A stretch of DNA of 64,000 nt from NCBI GenBank assembly GCA_030142985.1, contig CP125320.1, forward strand, positions 1,059,639 to 1,123,638. The letters are read 5' to 3'. The translations under genes and the position numbers were made by a program. This document shows positions 55,935-64,000 of the stretch, one piece after another. This DNA is from Candidatus Ruthturnera sp. Tsphm01. Its GTDB lineage: Bacteria; Pseudomonadota; Gammaproteobacteria; PS1; Pseudothioglobaceae. The notes under the pieces were generated by a model. That model worked only from the letters and a program-made list of their open reading frames with translations. It did not search any database and had not been told where the DNA came from. How positions within the stretch are numbered: position 1 is the first letter of the stretch; the number at the start of each line of letters is the position of its first letter.

Positions 55935-58037
55935 TTATTTATTCAATTTTTCAATCACTTCATCAGCCACATTTTTTGGTGCTGCTGTATATTTTGCAAA
56001 TTCCATAGAATAATTTGCTCGACCTTGTGTCATTGAGCGTAAATCATTAGCATAACCAAACATTTCTGCTAATGGAACTTCTGCCTTAACTTGCTTACCT
56101 ACAGGTGTATCTTCCATCGCGCTAACAATACCGCGACGCCTATTAATATCACCCATCACATCACCCATATAATCTTCAGGTGTTGAAACTTCTACCGCCA
56201 TCATTGGCTCAAGTAATTGAGGATTGGCCATTCTAACACCTTCACTCAAACATTTACTGGCTGCAATTTTAAATGCCATTTCACTTGAGTCAACATCATG
56301 ATAAGAACCATCATAAACAGTTACTTTAATATCAACTAGAGGAAAGCCAGCTAATACGCCATTTTCCATTTGCTCTTGAATACCTTTGTTTACTGCAGGT
56401 ACATATTCTTTAGGAATAACACCGCCCTTAATTTCATCAACAAATTCATAACCAGCACCTGGTTCTTGAGGCTCGATTCGTAAATATACATGGCCATATT
56501 GACCACGACCACCAGATTGTTTAGCAAATTTATGTTGATGCTCAACCATAGTTGTGATAGCTTCACGGTAAGACACTTGTGGTGCACCAACATTACACTC
56601 AACATCAAATTCGCGAACCATGCGATCAACAATAATGTCTAAGTGAAGCTCGCCCATGCCTGCAATAATGGTTTGACCTGACTCTTCATCAGTTGACACA
56701 CGAAAAGAAGGGTCTTCAGCAGCCAATTTACCAAGCGCAATGCCCATTTTTTCTTGATCTGCCTTAGTTTTAGGCTCTACTGCCAAGGCAATCACTGGTT
56801 CAGGAAACTCCATTCTTTCTAAAACAATCTTCTGTTTAATATCACATAAAGTGTCGCCTGTCGTGACATCCTTAAGACCGATTGCTGCAGCAATATCACC
56901 TGCACGCACTTCTTTAATTTCTTCACGCTCATTGGCATGCATTTGCACCATGCGACCAACGCGTTCTTTTTTGCCTTTAGATGAGTTATATACGAAATCA
57001 CCTGTTTTTAATACACCTGAATATACACGGAAAAAAGTCAAATTACCCACAAACGGATCGGTTGCAATCTTAAATGCTAGTGCAGCAAATGGCTCATCAT
57101 CATCCGCCTTCCTAGGAGCGACCGTCTCATCCTTGTCGTCCAATACACCTGTAATGGCATCTACATCTAGTGGTGATGGCATATACATAATCATGGCATC
57201 TAACACAGCTTGTACCCCTTTATTTTTAAAGGCAGATCCACAAAACATTGGGATAATTTCACTCTTAATGGTTTGTGAACGAATACCCTCTCTAATTTCA
57301 TCATGACTAAGCTCACCTTCTTCAAGGTATTTTTCCATTAACTCATCATTTGCCTCAGCAGCAGATTCAATCATGAATTCACGTTTTTCTTCTGCTAATT
57401 CTTGCAATTCTGCGGGAATGTCTCTTGCTTCGTAAGTTGCGCCCTGATCGGCTTCATTCCAAAAGACGGCCTTCATGCTGATTAAGTCTATCACGCCTTT
57501 AAAATTTTCCTCAGCACCAATGGCAATTTGCATTGGCACTGGGTTGCCGCCTAAGCGTGTTTTAATTTGTTCGCAAACACGCAAAAAATCTGCACCCGCA
57601 CGATCCATTTTATTAACAAAACCAATTCTTGGTACGTTGTATTTATTCGCTTGACGCCAAACTGTTTCTGACTGAGGTTCTACACCACCAACCGCACAAA
57701 ATACAGCACAAGCACCGTCTAATACTTTTAATGAGCGTTCAACCTCAATGGTAAAGTCAACGTGACCTGGTGTGTCAATAATATTAATACGATGCTCTTC
57801 AAACTGCTTATCCATACCCTTCCAGAAACAAGTGGTTGCTGCAGAAGTAATAGTAATACCACGCTCTTGCTCTTGCTCCATCCAGTCCATGGTTGCACCA
57901 CCATCATGCACTTCACCAATTTTGTGAGTACGACCCGTATACAATAAAACGCGCTCTGTTGTGGTTGTTTTGCCAGCATCAATGTGTGCCATAATGCCAA
58001 CATTGCGATAACGATCAAGTGGGGTTGTTCTTGCCAT
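55935..58037 (-). CDS. fusA: Translation elongation factor G
   Basis: 700 aa translocase GTPase. [12 protein letters not shown] (G1), RGITITSAA (G2), DTPGHVDF (G3), NKMDRAG (G4), followed by domains II-V, ending in [16 protein letters not shown]. Normal length; 24 bases after rpsG. Confidence 0.98.
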   Translation of the reverse strand: MARTTPLDRYRNVGIMAHIDAGKTTTTERVLLYTGRTHKIGEVHDGGATMDWMEQEQERGITITSAATTCFWKGMDKQFEEHRINIIDTPGHVDFTIEVERSLKVLDGACAVFCAVGGVEPQSETVWRQANKYNVPRIGFVNKMDRAGADFLRVCEQIKTRLGGNPVPMQIAIGAEENFKGVIDLISMKAVFWNEADQGATYEARDIPAELQELAEEKREFMIESAAEANDELMEKYLEEGELSHDEIREGIRSQTIKSEIIPMFCGSAFKNKGVQAVLDAMIMYMPSPLDVDAITGVLDDKDETVAPRKADDDEPFAALAFKIATDPFVGNLTFFRVYSGVLKTGDFVYNSSKGKKERVGRMVQMHANEREEIKEVRAGDIAAAIGLKDVTTGDTLCDIKQKIVLERMEFPEPVIALAVEPKTKADQEKMGIALGKLAAEDPSFRVSTDEESGQTIIAGMGELHLDIIVDRMVREFDVECNVGAPQVSYREAITTMVEHQHKFAKQSGGRGQYGHVYLRIEPQEPGAGYEFVDEIKGGVIPKEYVPAVNKGIQEQMENGVLAGFPLVDIKVTVYDGSYHDVDSSEMAFKIAASKCLSEGVRMANPQLLEPMMAVEVSTPEDYMGDVMGDINRRRGIVSAMEDTPVGKQVKAEVPLAEMFGYANDLRSMTQGRANYSMEFAKYTAAPKNVADEVIEKLNK

Positions 58038-58061
58038 TTTTCTTGTGTCCTGTGTGTGTTA

Positions 58062-58544
<483 letters not shown>

Positions 58545-58561
58545 TTAATTATTGTAATTGC

Positions 58562-58936
58562 TTATTTCTTTGGCTTTTTAGTGCCGTATTTAGAGCGACC
58601 TTGCATTCTACCGTCAACACCTGTTGTATCTAATGCACCACGAACTGTATGGTAACGAACACCAGGTAAATCTTTCACACGACCACCACGAATAAGAATC
58701 ACTGAGTGTTCTTGTAAGTTGTGACCTTCACCACCAATATAGGTCGTTACTTCATTGGCATTGGTGAGTCGAACACGAGCAACTTTTCTAAGTGCTGAGT
58801 TAGGTTTTTTAGGAGTTGTGGTGTACACACGAGTACAAACACCACGTTTTTGAGGACAGCTGTCTAATGCTGGCACGCCACTTTTGACGACTTTCTTTTT
58901 ACGTGGATTACGCACCAATTGATTAATCGTTGACAT
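58562..58936 (-). CDS. rpsL: 30S ribosomal protein S12
   Basis: 124 aa. Decoding-centre loops [18 protein letters not shown] (with the Lys known for streptomycin resistance) and [20 protein letters not shown] are wild-type in appearance. First gene of the str operon. Confidence 0.98.
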   Translation of the reverse strand: MSTINQLVRNPRKKKVVKSGVPALDSCPQKRGVCTRVYTTTPKKPNSALRKVARVRLTNANEVTTYIGGEGHNLQEHSVILIRGGRVKDLPGVRYHTVRGALDTTGVDGRMQGRSKYGTKKPKK

Positions 58937-59028
58937 ATTGCAATTTCTCCAAATTTCTCTAAAGTTTATAATGTATTTAAGTTATTAAATCATCTTTTGG
59001 TTTTTCTTTAAAGACAATAAAGCGAGGC

Positions 59029-59058
59029 ATTATACTTTGTTAGGAGTGCCTATGTCAA
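59029..59058 (-). promoter_or_regulatory. Strong sigma70 promoter of the str/S10/spc/alpha block
   Basis: On the minus strand TTGACA (59058-59053) and TATAAT (59034-59029), both perfect consensus, are 18 bases apart. Start of transcription would be ~85 bases before rpsL. The site lies just past the stop of the phosphatase gene and no terminator is obvious between them. Confidence 0.85.
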
Positions 59059-59064
59059 CAAGAT

Positions 59065-59544
59065 TTACAGAGATTTTTTTAACAAGCTTTTCAATAAAAA
59101 ACCACTAGCACGATCTAGCATTTCAAACACCTCATCAAAGCGCCCCTCAAAGTAAGGATCGGGTACACTTTTGCCTTGGTTATTGGGAATGCTATCCAAC
59201 ATTAATGATAGTTTAGTTTGGTGTTCACTTGGGCAAATAGATTGTAAAACACTCAAATTTGAAGCATCCATAGCAAAAATATAATGATAATGATAAAAGT
59301 CGCTCTCATGCACTTGCCTTGCCCGCTGATAGGATAAATCAACATGAAATTTATTAGCGGCTAATTGTGAGCGTGAATCTGGTTGTTCGCCGATATGATA
59401 AGCATGAGTGCCTGCAGAATCTATTTCAAATAAACATCCAACATCACGCTTTTCCATTTGTAACCTAAAAGCGCCCTCTGCCGTTGGCGAGCGACAAATA
59501 TTACCCATACATACAAATAAAATTTTTGTTTTTTCTTTACTCAC
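59065..59544 (-). CDS. Low-molecular-weight protein-tyrosine-phosphatase
   Basis: 159 aa. P-loop VCMGNICRS with nucleophile Cys12 and Arg18 (C-x5-R), and the general acid Asp in PDPYFEG. Bacterial members often regulate exopolysaccharide synthesis, but no kinase partner is adjacent. Divergent from kdsD. Confidence 0.92.
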   Translation of the reverse strand: MSKEKTKILFVCMGNICRSPTAEGAFRLQMEKRDVGCLFEIDSAGTHAYHIGEQPDSRSQLAANKFHVDLSYQRARQVHESDFYHYHYIFAMDASNLSVLQSICPSEHQTKLSLMLDSIPNNQGKSVPDPYFEGRFDEVFEMLDRASGFLLKSLLKKSL

Positions 59545-59583
59545 CTGTCTTATGTGTTGATAAAATAAACACTCATTATACCA

Positions 59584-60564
59584 ATGTGTCTACTAACCAT
59601 GCCTAACTCACTATTACAATCTGCAAAAGAAGTTATTTTAACTGAAGCACAAGCTGTAAAAATGCTGGCTAATGGGCTTGATCAAAACTTTGTTGATGCT
59701 TGTCAATTAATCCAAAATTGCACTGGCAAAGTGATATTAATTGGCATGGGGAAATCTGGACACATTGCGGGTAAAATTGCTGCAACACTTGCTTCTACTG
59801 GCACCCCTGCCTTTGCCATTCATCCTAGTGAAGCAGGGCATGGTGATTTAGGCATGATTACACAAGAAGATGTGGTAATTGCCATTTCTTACTCTGGTGA
59901 GTCCGACGAAATTATGACCTTAATACCAATTATTAAACGCCTCGATGTATTAATCATTAGCATGACAAAAAGTGCAAGTTCCTCAATTGGTAGGGTTAGC
60001 AATGTGCACCTTGATGTCAGTGTTGAAAAAGAAGCTTGCCCACATAACTTAACCCCAACCTCTTCAACCACGGTGTCCTTAGTTATGGGCGATGCACTAG
60101 CAATCAGTTTATTAACTAATAAAGGTTTTAGTGTGGATGACTTTGCTCGCTCGCATCCATCAGGCGCATTAGGTCGTCGCTTGTTAACTTTTGTCAGTAC
60201 TATTATGAAAACAGGGGATGATATACCCATCGTTAGTGCTGATACTAAATTGCTAAACGCCTTATTAGTGATGAATCAAAAAGCCTTGGGCATGGTATTA
60301 ATTACTGATAACAATATTCTAAAAGGTATTTTTACAGATGGTGATTTAAGGCGCGTACTTGGAACACATCCTAATATTCAAAGTCTAACCATTGGCGAGG
60401 TTATGACGCCTAATTGCCAATCAATTTCAGCCAACAAACCTGCTATGGCAGCAGTGCAAATGATGGATGAATTTAACCTAAACTCATTGCCCGTCGTTGA
60501 TGATAACAACCAAGTCGTTGGCGCTATCAACACCCACACTCTAATGCAAGCAAAAATTATTTAA
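59584..60564 (+). CDS. kdsD: Arabinose-5-phosphate isomerase KdsD (KpsF/GutQ)
   Basis: Makes D-arabinose-5-phosphate, the precursor of Kdo in lipopolysaccharide. N-terminal SIS domain (VILIGMGKSGHIAGKIAATL, ISYSGESDEIMT, ACPHNLTPTSSTTV) and two C-terminal CBS domains (from DDIPIVSADT and VMTPNCQSIS). 326 aa; an ATG five codons in (MPNSLLQSAKEV) may be the real start. The divergent spacer is only 39 bases. Confidence 0.95.
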   Translation: MCLLTMPNSLLQSAKEVILTEAQAVKMLANGLDQNFVDACQLIQNCTGKVILIGMGKSGHIAGKIAATLASTGTPAFAIHPSEAGHGDLGMITQEDVVIAISYSGESDEIMTLIPIIKRLDVLIISMTKSASSSIGRVSNVHLDVSVEKEACPHNLTPTSSTTVSLVMGDALAISLLTNKGFSVDDFARSHPSGALGRRLLTFVSTIMKTGDDIPIVSADTKLLNALLVMNQKALGMVLITDNNILKGIFTDGDLRRVLGTHPNIQSLTIGEVMTPNCQSISANKPAMAAVQMMDEFNLNSLPVVDDNNQVVGAINTHTLMQAKII

Positions 60565-60707
60565 AAGAATGGCGAATTCAACCTATAAGTGCAACACTGC
60601 CATTTAAAAAATACCTTAATTTATAGCTAATTTCGCTAAATGGGGTAATAACAAAAATATTCAGTAACTTCCTAGATATTGCAATTTCAGAAATTAATAT
60701 ATCCTTA

Positions 60708-60751
60708 GAGACCTTTGCATAAATCAACCCAAACCATACCAATCTAGTGAA
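60708..60751. repeat. Solo left end of the IS5-family element
   Basis: GAGACCTTTGCATAAATCAA at 60708-60727 is identical to the first 20 bases of the IS5 element at 33197, and similarity continues to ATCTAGTGAAA. No transposase follows. A second, more diverged start of the same repeat (GAAACCTTTGCATAATTATG) begins at 60749. The rest of the 237-base gap between kdsD and the HupE gene holds nothing else I recognise. Confidence 0.8.
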
Positions 60752-60765
60752 ACCTTTGCATAATT
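60749..60765. repeat. Second, overlapping solo IS5-family end
   Basis: GAAACCTTTGCATAA matches the terminal 15 bases of the IS5 element except for one base. It directly follows and slightly overlaps the first solo end, suggesting two insertion or excision events at one place. Confidence 0.55.
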
Positions 60766-60801
60766 ATGGACAATCTCACTTGTTAAAATTTCAACAATTT
60801 T

Positions 60802-61929
60802 TTATACAATTAACCTTTCAATACCCCACCAAATTCCAATTAAAGAAATGACAATTGAGATTGGGATAATGGCTATTTTTTTATAATTTAAATTGAGTGA
60901 TTTTATAAAAAATAAGATTGATACCACGCTTGATACAAGCACAATTTGCGCCAACTCAACGCCGACATTGAAACTGATTAGTGTGGTTAAAAAATTATCT
61001 GATGACATTTCAAAACTTTTTAGCATGTTGGCAAAACCTAGACCATGCACAAGTCCAAATAAGAACACAATGATACTTTTTCGCTTGATGGACTGATTAG
61101 GTAATAAATTTTCAATCGCCACATAGGCAATTGAAAAAGCAATCAATGGTTCAATAATTCGCCCTGATATTTCTATAATGCCAAGCATTGCCAAGCCCAA
61201 TGCTAGAGTGTGTGCTAGCGTAAAAGCGCTGACCAATAATAATAATCGTCGCCATATCAATGAAGACAATGCCATGCCAATAATAAATAGAATGTGGTCC
61301 CAGCCTAATGGAATAACGTGCTCAAAACCAATACTTACAAATTGTAGCATCCTTTGTATGGTTGTTATTGGTTTTGGGTGGTTAATATCAATCACACCGC
61401 TTGTTGCGCCATTACGCAACCAACGCCACTGACTCCAATTATATTCACCCTCTTTATACACCTGATAACGCAATGCGCTATCCCCATAAGCTTTATTGTA
61501 TTGCCATGACAATGTCTTTGGCCATTTGCTCAGTTGGGTTGAGTAAGTTAATAGGGTTTTTCTAGGTCTTTTCTTATAGCCCACAATATCAATCTTTGCT
61601 GAAGTGAGTGTTAACTGTTGAGGCCTTTCATTGATTATTAGTGAAATATAATTCAAAAACTCAGTTTCAAAAACCTTGAATTGCACTCTCAAATCATCTG
61701 CTGTTAATGAACGAAGCGTGTCATATTGTGCTGAGTTTGGCGCATCTGTGGTATTTTTATATTGAGTGCCAATGCCAGTCATTAAAGCTTCAAGACTTAA
61801 ATCAATCACAACGTTGACTTTTTTATCAGGATAGATTGAGATTTCCACCAAAGCAGGCTTGACCACATCTGCTATTGACACGCCAATCAACAGCCAAAAT
61901 AAGGCGATGACCTTAATCAAATATGGCAT
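60802..61929 (-). CDS. HupE/UreJ-like membrane protein with periplasmic N-terminal domain
   Basis: 375 aa. A signal peptide (VIALFWLLIGVSIA) is followed by a ~180-residue periplasmic domain and then six or so membrane helices with the HupE signature GFEHVIPLGWDHILFIIGMA, SAFTLAHTLALGLAMLG and FGLVHGLGFANML. The His and Asp residues in these helices are the presumed metal path; HupE/UreJ proteins move Ni, Co or other divalent metals. It begins one base before the stop of the DUF4395 gene and is the last gene of a soxB-led operon. Confidence 0.82.
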   Translation of the reverse strand: MPYLIKVIALFWLLIGVSIADVVKPALVEISIYPDKKVNVVIDLSLEALMTGIGTQYKNTTDAPNSAQYDTLRSLTADDLRVQFKVFETEFLNYISLIINERPQQLTLTSAKIDIVGYKKRPRKTLLTYSTQLSKWPKTLSWQYNKAYGDSALRYQVYKEGEYNWSQWRWLRNGATSGVIDINHPKPITTIQRMLQFVSIGFEHVIPLGWDHILFIIGMALSSLIWRRLLLLVSAFTLAHTLALGLAMLGIIEISGRIIEPLIAFSIAYVAIENLLPNQSIKRKSIIVFLFGLVHGLGFANMLKSFEMSSDNFLTTLISFNVGVELAQIVLVSSVVSILFFIKSLNLNYKKIAIIPISIVISLIGIWWGIERLIV

Positions 61930-62679
61930 TTATTTTTTATTTTTTTTATCTAGGCGCTGTTGTTTTTTACGCTTAACCTCATCCCAATCAATACCCTCAC
62001 AAACCTCACAATAGCGATTAACAATACCTATTTTGACCAACAATGCATAGAGTTTACAACCTGCACAAAAACCAACAATTGCCTCTAGCCACATAAATAA
62101 CAAGCACATCCACACCAAGTTGAGTGCCAACCAAGAAGGTACATAATTTTCATCAACAGGAATACTAGTGCCCAATAGATTGTTAACCCAAAGCGCAATT
62201 GCGTCTGGATTAAAAAAGACGATACACACAGAGATAAAACTCGCCCCTATTATCCAAGCACAGCGCTTAGGGCTTATAGGCTTCCATTCTGGCTTTCTAC
62301 CAATCACCAAAAAACTGGCTAATAAAATCGTAGGGGAAAATCGTGCACCAATAGTTGACATGCCTAGTAGCATTTCAATCAAAGCATAAACCAGTAATTT
62401 GGTTTGAAAAGAATAGTCAAACACTCTTCTTGTTGCCTCCACCTGATAAATAATATTATTACCCCAATCAGTTTCAAAGGTATCCACTGAAGTGGTATTG
62501 AGTACCACATTCCAAGTTGGTCCATACACCACATCAATCAAAGTGAAAACCATATAAATTGGGATAACCAACAAAATACCTGCACGAACACGTACAGCAG
62601 TATTATTAATATGTATAGAATCCTCGCCTAAATCGCGAAACCAAAGATTTTTAATGATATTTTTTAGTTTATCTAACAC
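61930..62679 (-). CDS. DUF4395-like membrane protein with two Cys-x2-Cys pairs
   Basis: 249 aa with about four hydrophobic segments. AVRVRAGILLVIPIYM near residue 28 and the late LEAIVGFCAGCKLYALL resemble DUF4395 proteins. Cys205-x2-Cys208 lies in the last membrane segment and Cys224-x2-Cys227 in the cytosolic tail, before a Lys-rich end. It lies 34 bases after soxB and abuts the HupE-like gene. Function unknown; metal or thiol chemistry is possible. Confidence 0.7.
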   Translation of the reverse strand: MLDKLKNIIKNLWFRDLGEDSIHINNTAVRVRAGILLVIPIYMVFTLIDVVYGPTWNVVLNTTSVDTFETDWGNNIIYQVEATRRVFDYSFQTKLLVYALIEMLLGMSTIGARFSPTILLASFLVIGRKPEWKPISPKRCAWIIGASFISVCIVFFNPDAIALWVNNLLGTSIPVDENYVPSWLALNLVWMCLLFMWLEAIVGFCAGCKLYALLVKIGIVNRYCEVCEGIDWDEVKRKKQQRLDKKNKK

Positions 62680-62713
62680 GCTAAAATCAACATAATAATA
62701 TTTATTAAAAAAT

Positions 62714-64000
62714 TTAAATCAACTCACCATCATAGTTTTCAATGCCAGGATTGTTATTCACGCCTTTAATGGTTGGATGATTGGCTTTAGTCAAATTAAG
62801 GTGCTTTTGTTTACGCAAATAATCTGCTGCCACGTCCCACATTAAACGACCATTGCCAATACTGCCTACTTGCGCCCAACCTGATACTTTATAAGACTTA
62901 TTCGGGTCAATAGGTGTACCTTCATCATCTTTCATATTGCTTATACGTTGACCAAGACCTAAAACTGGGTCAATCGTATAATCCATGCCACCCATACGCA
63001 CCATATCGCCACCTGACTGTAAATATGGGTCTTGTACAAATAAATTTTCAGCAATGCCTTCTAAAATTTCTTTAAGTTGCGCACCCTTTAACTCATTTAC
63101 GTAAGTTTCACCATAGGTCATTGAAGTGTTGGTCATTAAATCTTCCATTGTTACGTCATATCCTGCTGGCACGCTTGTACCCCAACGTACACCTGCTGAC
63201 ATGGCAAAATCTGCATTGTGCTCTTCACGTAGCGAATTAACCAGCACTTGATCCCATGTGCCCATAAAATTACCACGACGATATAAGGTTTGCTCAGTGG
63301 TGCATAATTTTTCTGTCAAAATAGCATCATAGGTTTTACCAACACGATCAGGGTTATTTGATGTCTTAGCACTACGCGCTTCAACTACATCTTTGTCATA
63401 TTTAGTAGTGCGCATTTTACTAATAAATGACACCATGGCCGCATCAGGCTTAATAAAGTTGGTCAAAATAGGCAGCATTTTATATTCATAGCCCATGACT
63501 TTATGGTCTTTAATATTCAAATCCATGACGCCAATATACTTGCCCGAGCACCCTGCATTAGTAACAACAGTCACACCGCCTGCATTCTTAACTTCAACCG
63601 GCTTAGGTATGCCATCATGTGTATGGCCACCAAAAATTGCATCAATACCACTAATGCGTGATGCCATTTTTATATCGACATCCATGCCATTGTGAGAAAT
63701 TATAATAACGGCATCTGGTTTTTCATTTTTACGAATGTCGGCAACCAACTCGCTCATTTCATCCTCGCGTAAACCAAACGACCAATCTGGAAAGAAATAT
63801 TTTTGTGGGTTGGCGTTTGACGTTCTTGGAAACGCTTGACCAATCACCGCAATACGATGACCACCGACATTTTTAATCACATAAGGCTTGAATGGTAGTC
63901 CTTCATCCTCATCAAACAGACCATTGCCACCATACTTTTCAGTCATGGTGATGTACTCATCACCCATCAATGCATCTTCCATAATACGTACATTTTGACC
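62714..64000 (-). CDS. soxB: Thiosulfohydrolase SoxB (N-terminal part outside window)
   Basis: SoxB releases sulfate from SoxYZ-bound thiosulfate in the periplasm. The frame is open to the right window edge (GQNVRIMEDALMGDEY), so the signal peptide and first metal ligands lie beyond it. Visible are the dimetal-site motifs SHNGMDVD and FGGHTHDGIPKP, and the C-terminal 5'-nucleotidase domain with FAMSAGVRWGTSVPAG and SWAQVGSIGNGRLMWDVA-like SGWAQVG. About 430 of ~570 residues are here. It leads an operon with a DUF4395 and a HupE-like gene. Confidence 0.95.
   Translation of the reverse strand, partial: GQNVRIMEDALMGDEYITMTEKYGGNGLFDEDEGLPFKPYVIKNVGGHRIAVIGQAFPRTSNANPQKYFFPDWSFGLREDEMSELVADIRKNEKPDAVIIISHNGMDVDIKMASRISGIDAIFGGHTHDGIPKPVEVKNAGGVTVVTNAGCSGKYIGVMDLNIKDHKVMGYEYKMLPILTNFIKPDAAMVSFISKMRTTKYDKDVVEARSAKTSNNPDRVGKTYDAILTEKLCTTEQTLYRRGNFMGTWDQVLVNSLREEHNADFAMSAGVRWGTSVPAGYDVTMEDLMTNTSMTYGETYVNELKGAQLKEILEGIAENLFVQDPYLQSGGDMVRMGGMDYTIDPVLGLGQRISNMKDDEGTPIDPNKSYKVSGWAQVGSIGNGRLMWDVAADYLRKQKHLNLTKANHPTIKGVNNNPGIENYDGELI

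Noticed and set aside
58937..59064. Possible tRNA or small RNA in the rpsL upstream region
   Set aside because: No cloverleaf could be seen; the region is explained by the promoter and rpsL leader. I found no tRNA or rRNA gene anywhere in the window.

Overview
This window looks like the chromosome of an AT-rich gammaproteobacterial sulfur oxidizer of the SUP05 / Thioglobus / bivalve-symbiont type. The evidence is soxB (thiosulfohydrolase) at the right edge, a TusE/DsrC-family sulfur carrier, gammaproteobacterial synteny such as 6S RNA next to ygfA, and a compact genome dotted with decaying genes and insertion-sequence relics. The lineage is inferred from gene content and style; no 16S rRNA is present to confirm it.

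Layout. 0-4 kb: the 3' part of purH, a small unknown gene, the RNA helicase dbpA, 6S RNA and ygfA. 4-7.1 kb: a mobile-element graveyard with a 5' relic of an IS5-type element, a secreted Cys-rich protein, and a degraded IS5-type transposase split by an intact IS256-family element with 26-bp perfect ends and an 8-bp target duplication. 7.2-12.4 kb: one leftward run (hisA, rnfH, corC, a TauE/SafE-like protein, pmbA, a ubiquinone hydroxylase). 12.5-14.3 kb: small accessory genes (DUF2798, gloA, a HAD phosphatase, a truncated nucleotidyltransferase). 14.3-22.4 kb: greA, carB, mlaA, carA, then divergent HMA protein and thiS, a PP-loop ATPase and prmA. 22.5-25.1 kb: tusE followed by a decayed island containing a serine-recombinase tail, an unknown tail, a twice-frameshifted membrane protein, a broken HigBA-like toxin-antitoxin pair and an HTH protein. 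25-33 kb: alaS, yciO and a PHP phosphatase leftward; glmS, pgi and galU rightward (UDP-sugar supply). 33.2-34.8 kb: an intact IS5-family element inserted into IS3-like relics. 34.8-40.8 kb: cca, msrB, mpl, ubiX, a broken TauE exporter, an alpha/beta hydrolase, a broken response regulator and yqeY.

40.8-59 kb holds one continuous leftward translation block: str (rpsL-rpsG-fusA-tuf), S10, spc and alpha operons, with rpsU and yqeY attached at its end. Strong sigma70-like promoters are visible before rpsL and before rpsM, with a weaker one before rpsJ. 59-64 kb: a low-molecular-weight phosphatase, kdsD, IS end relics, and a leftward soxB - DUF4395 - HupE-like operon.

The main theme of the non-core DNA is erosion. 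Several genes are broken by single-base changes in homopolymer runs or by single nonsense codons, and solo IS ends sit next to broken or convergent genes. The most testable functional idea is that the HupE-like and DUF4395 membrane proteins cotranscribed with soxB serve thiosulfate oxidation, for example metal supply to SoxB.
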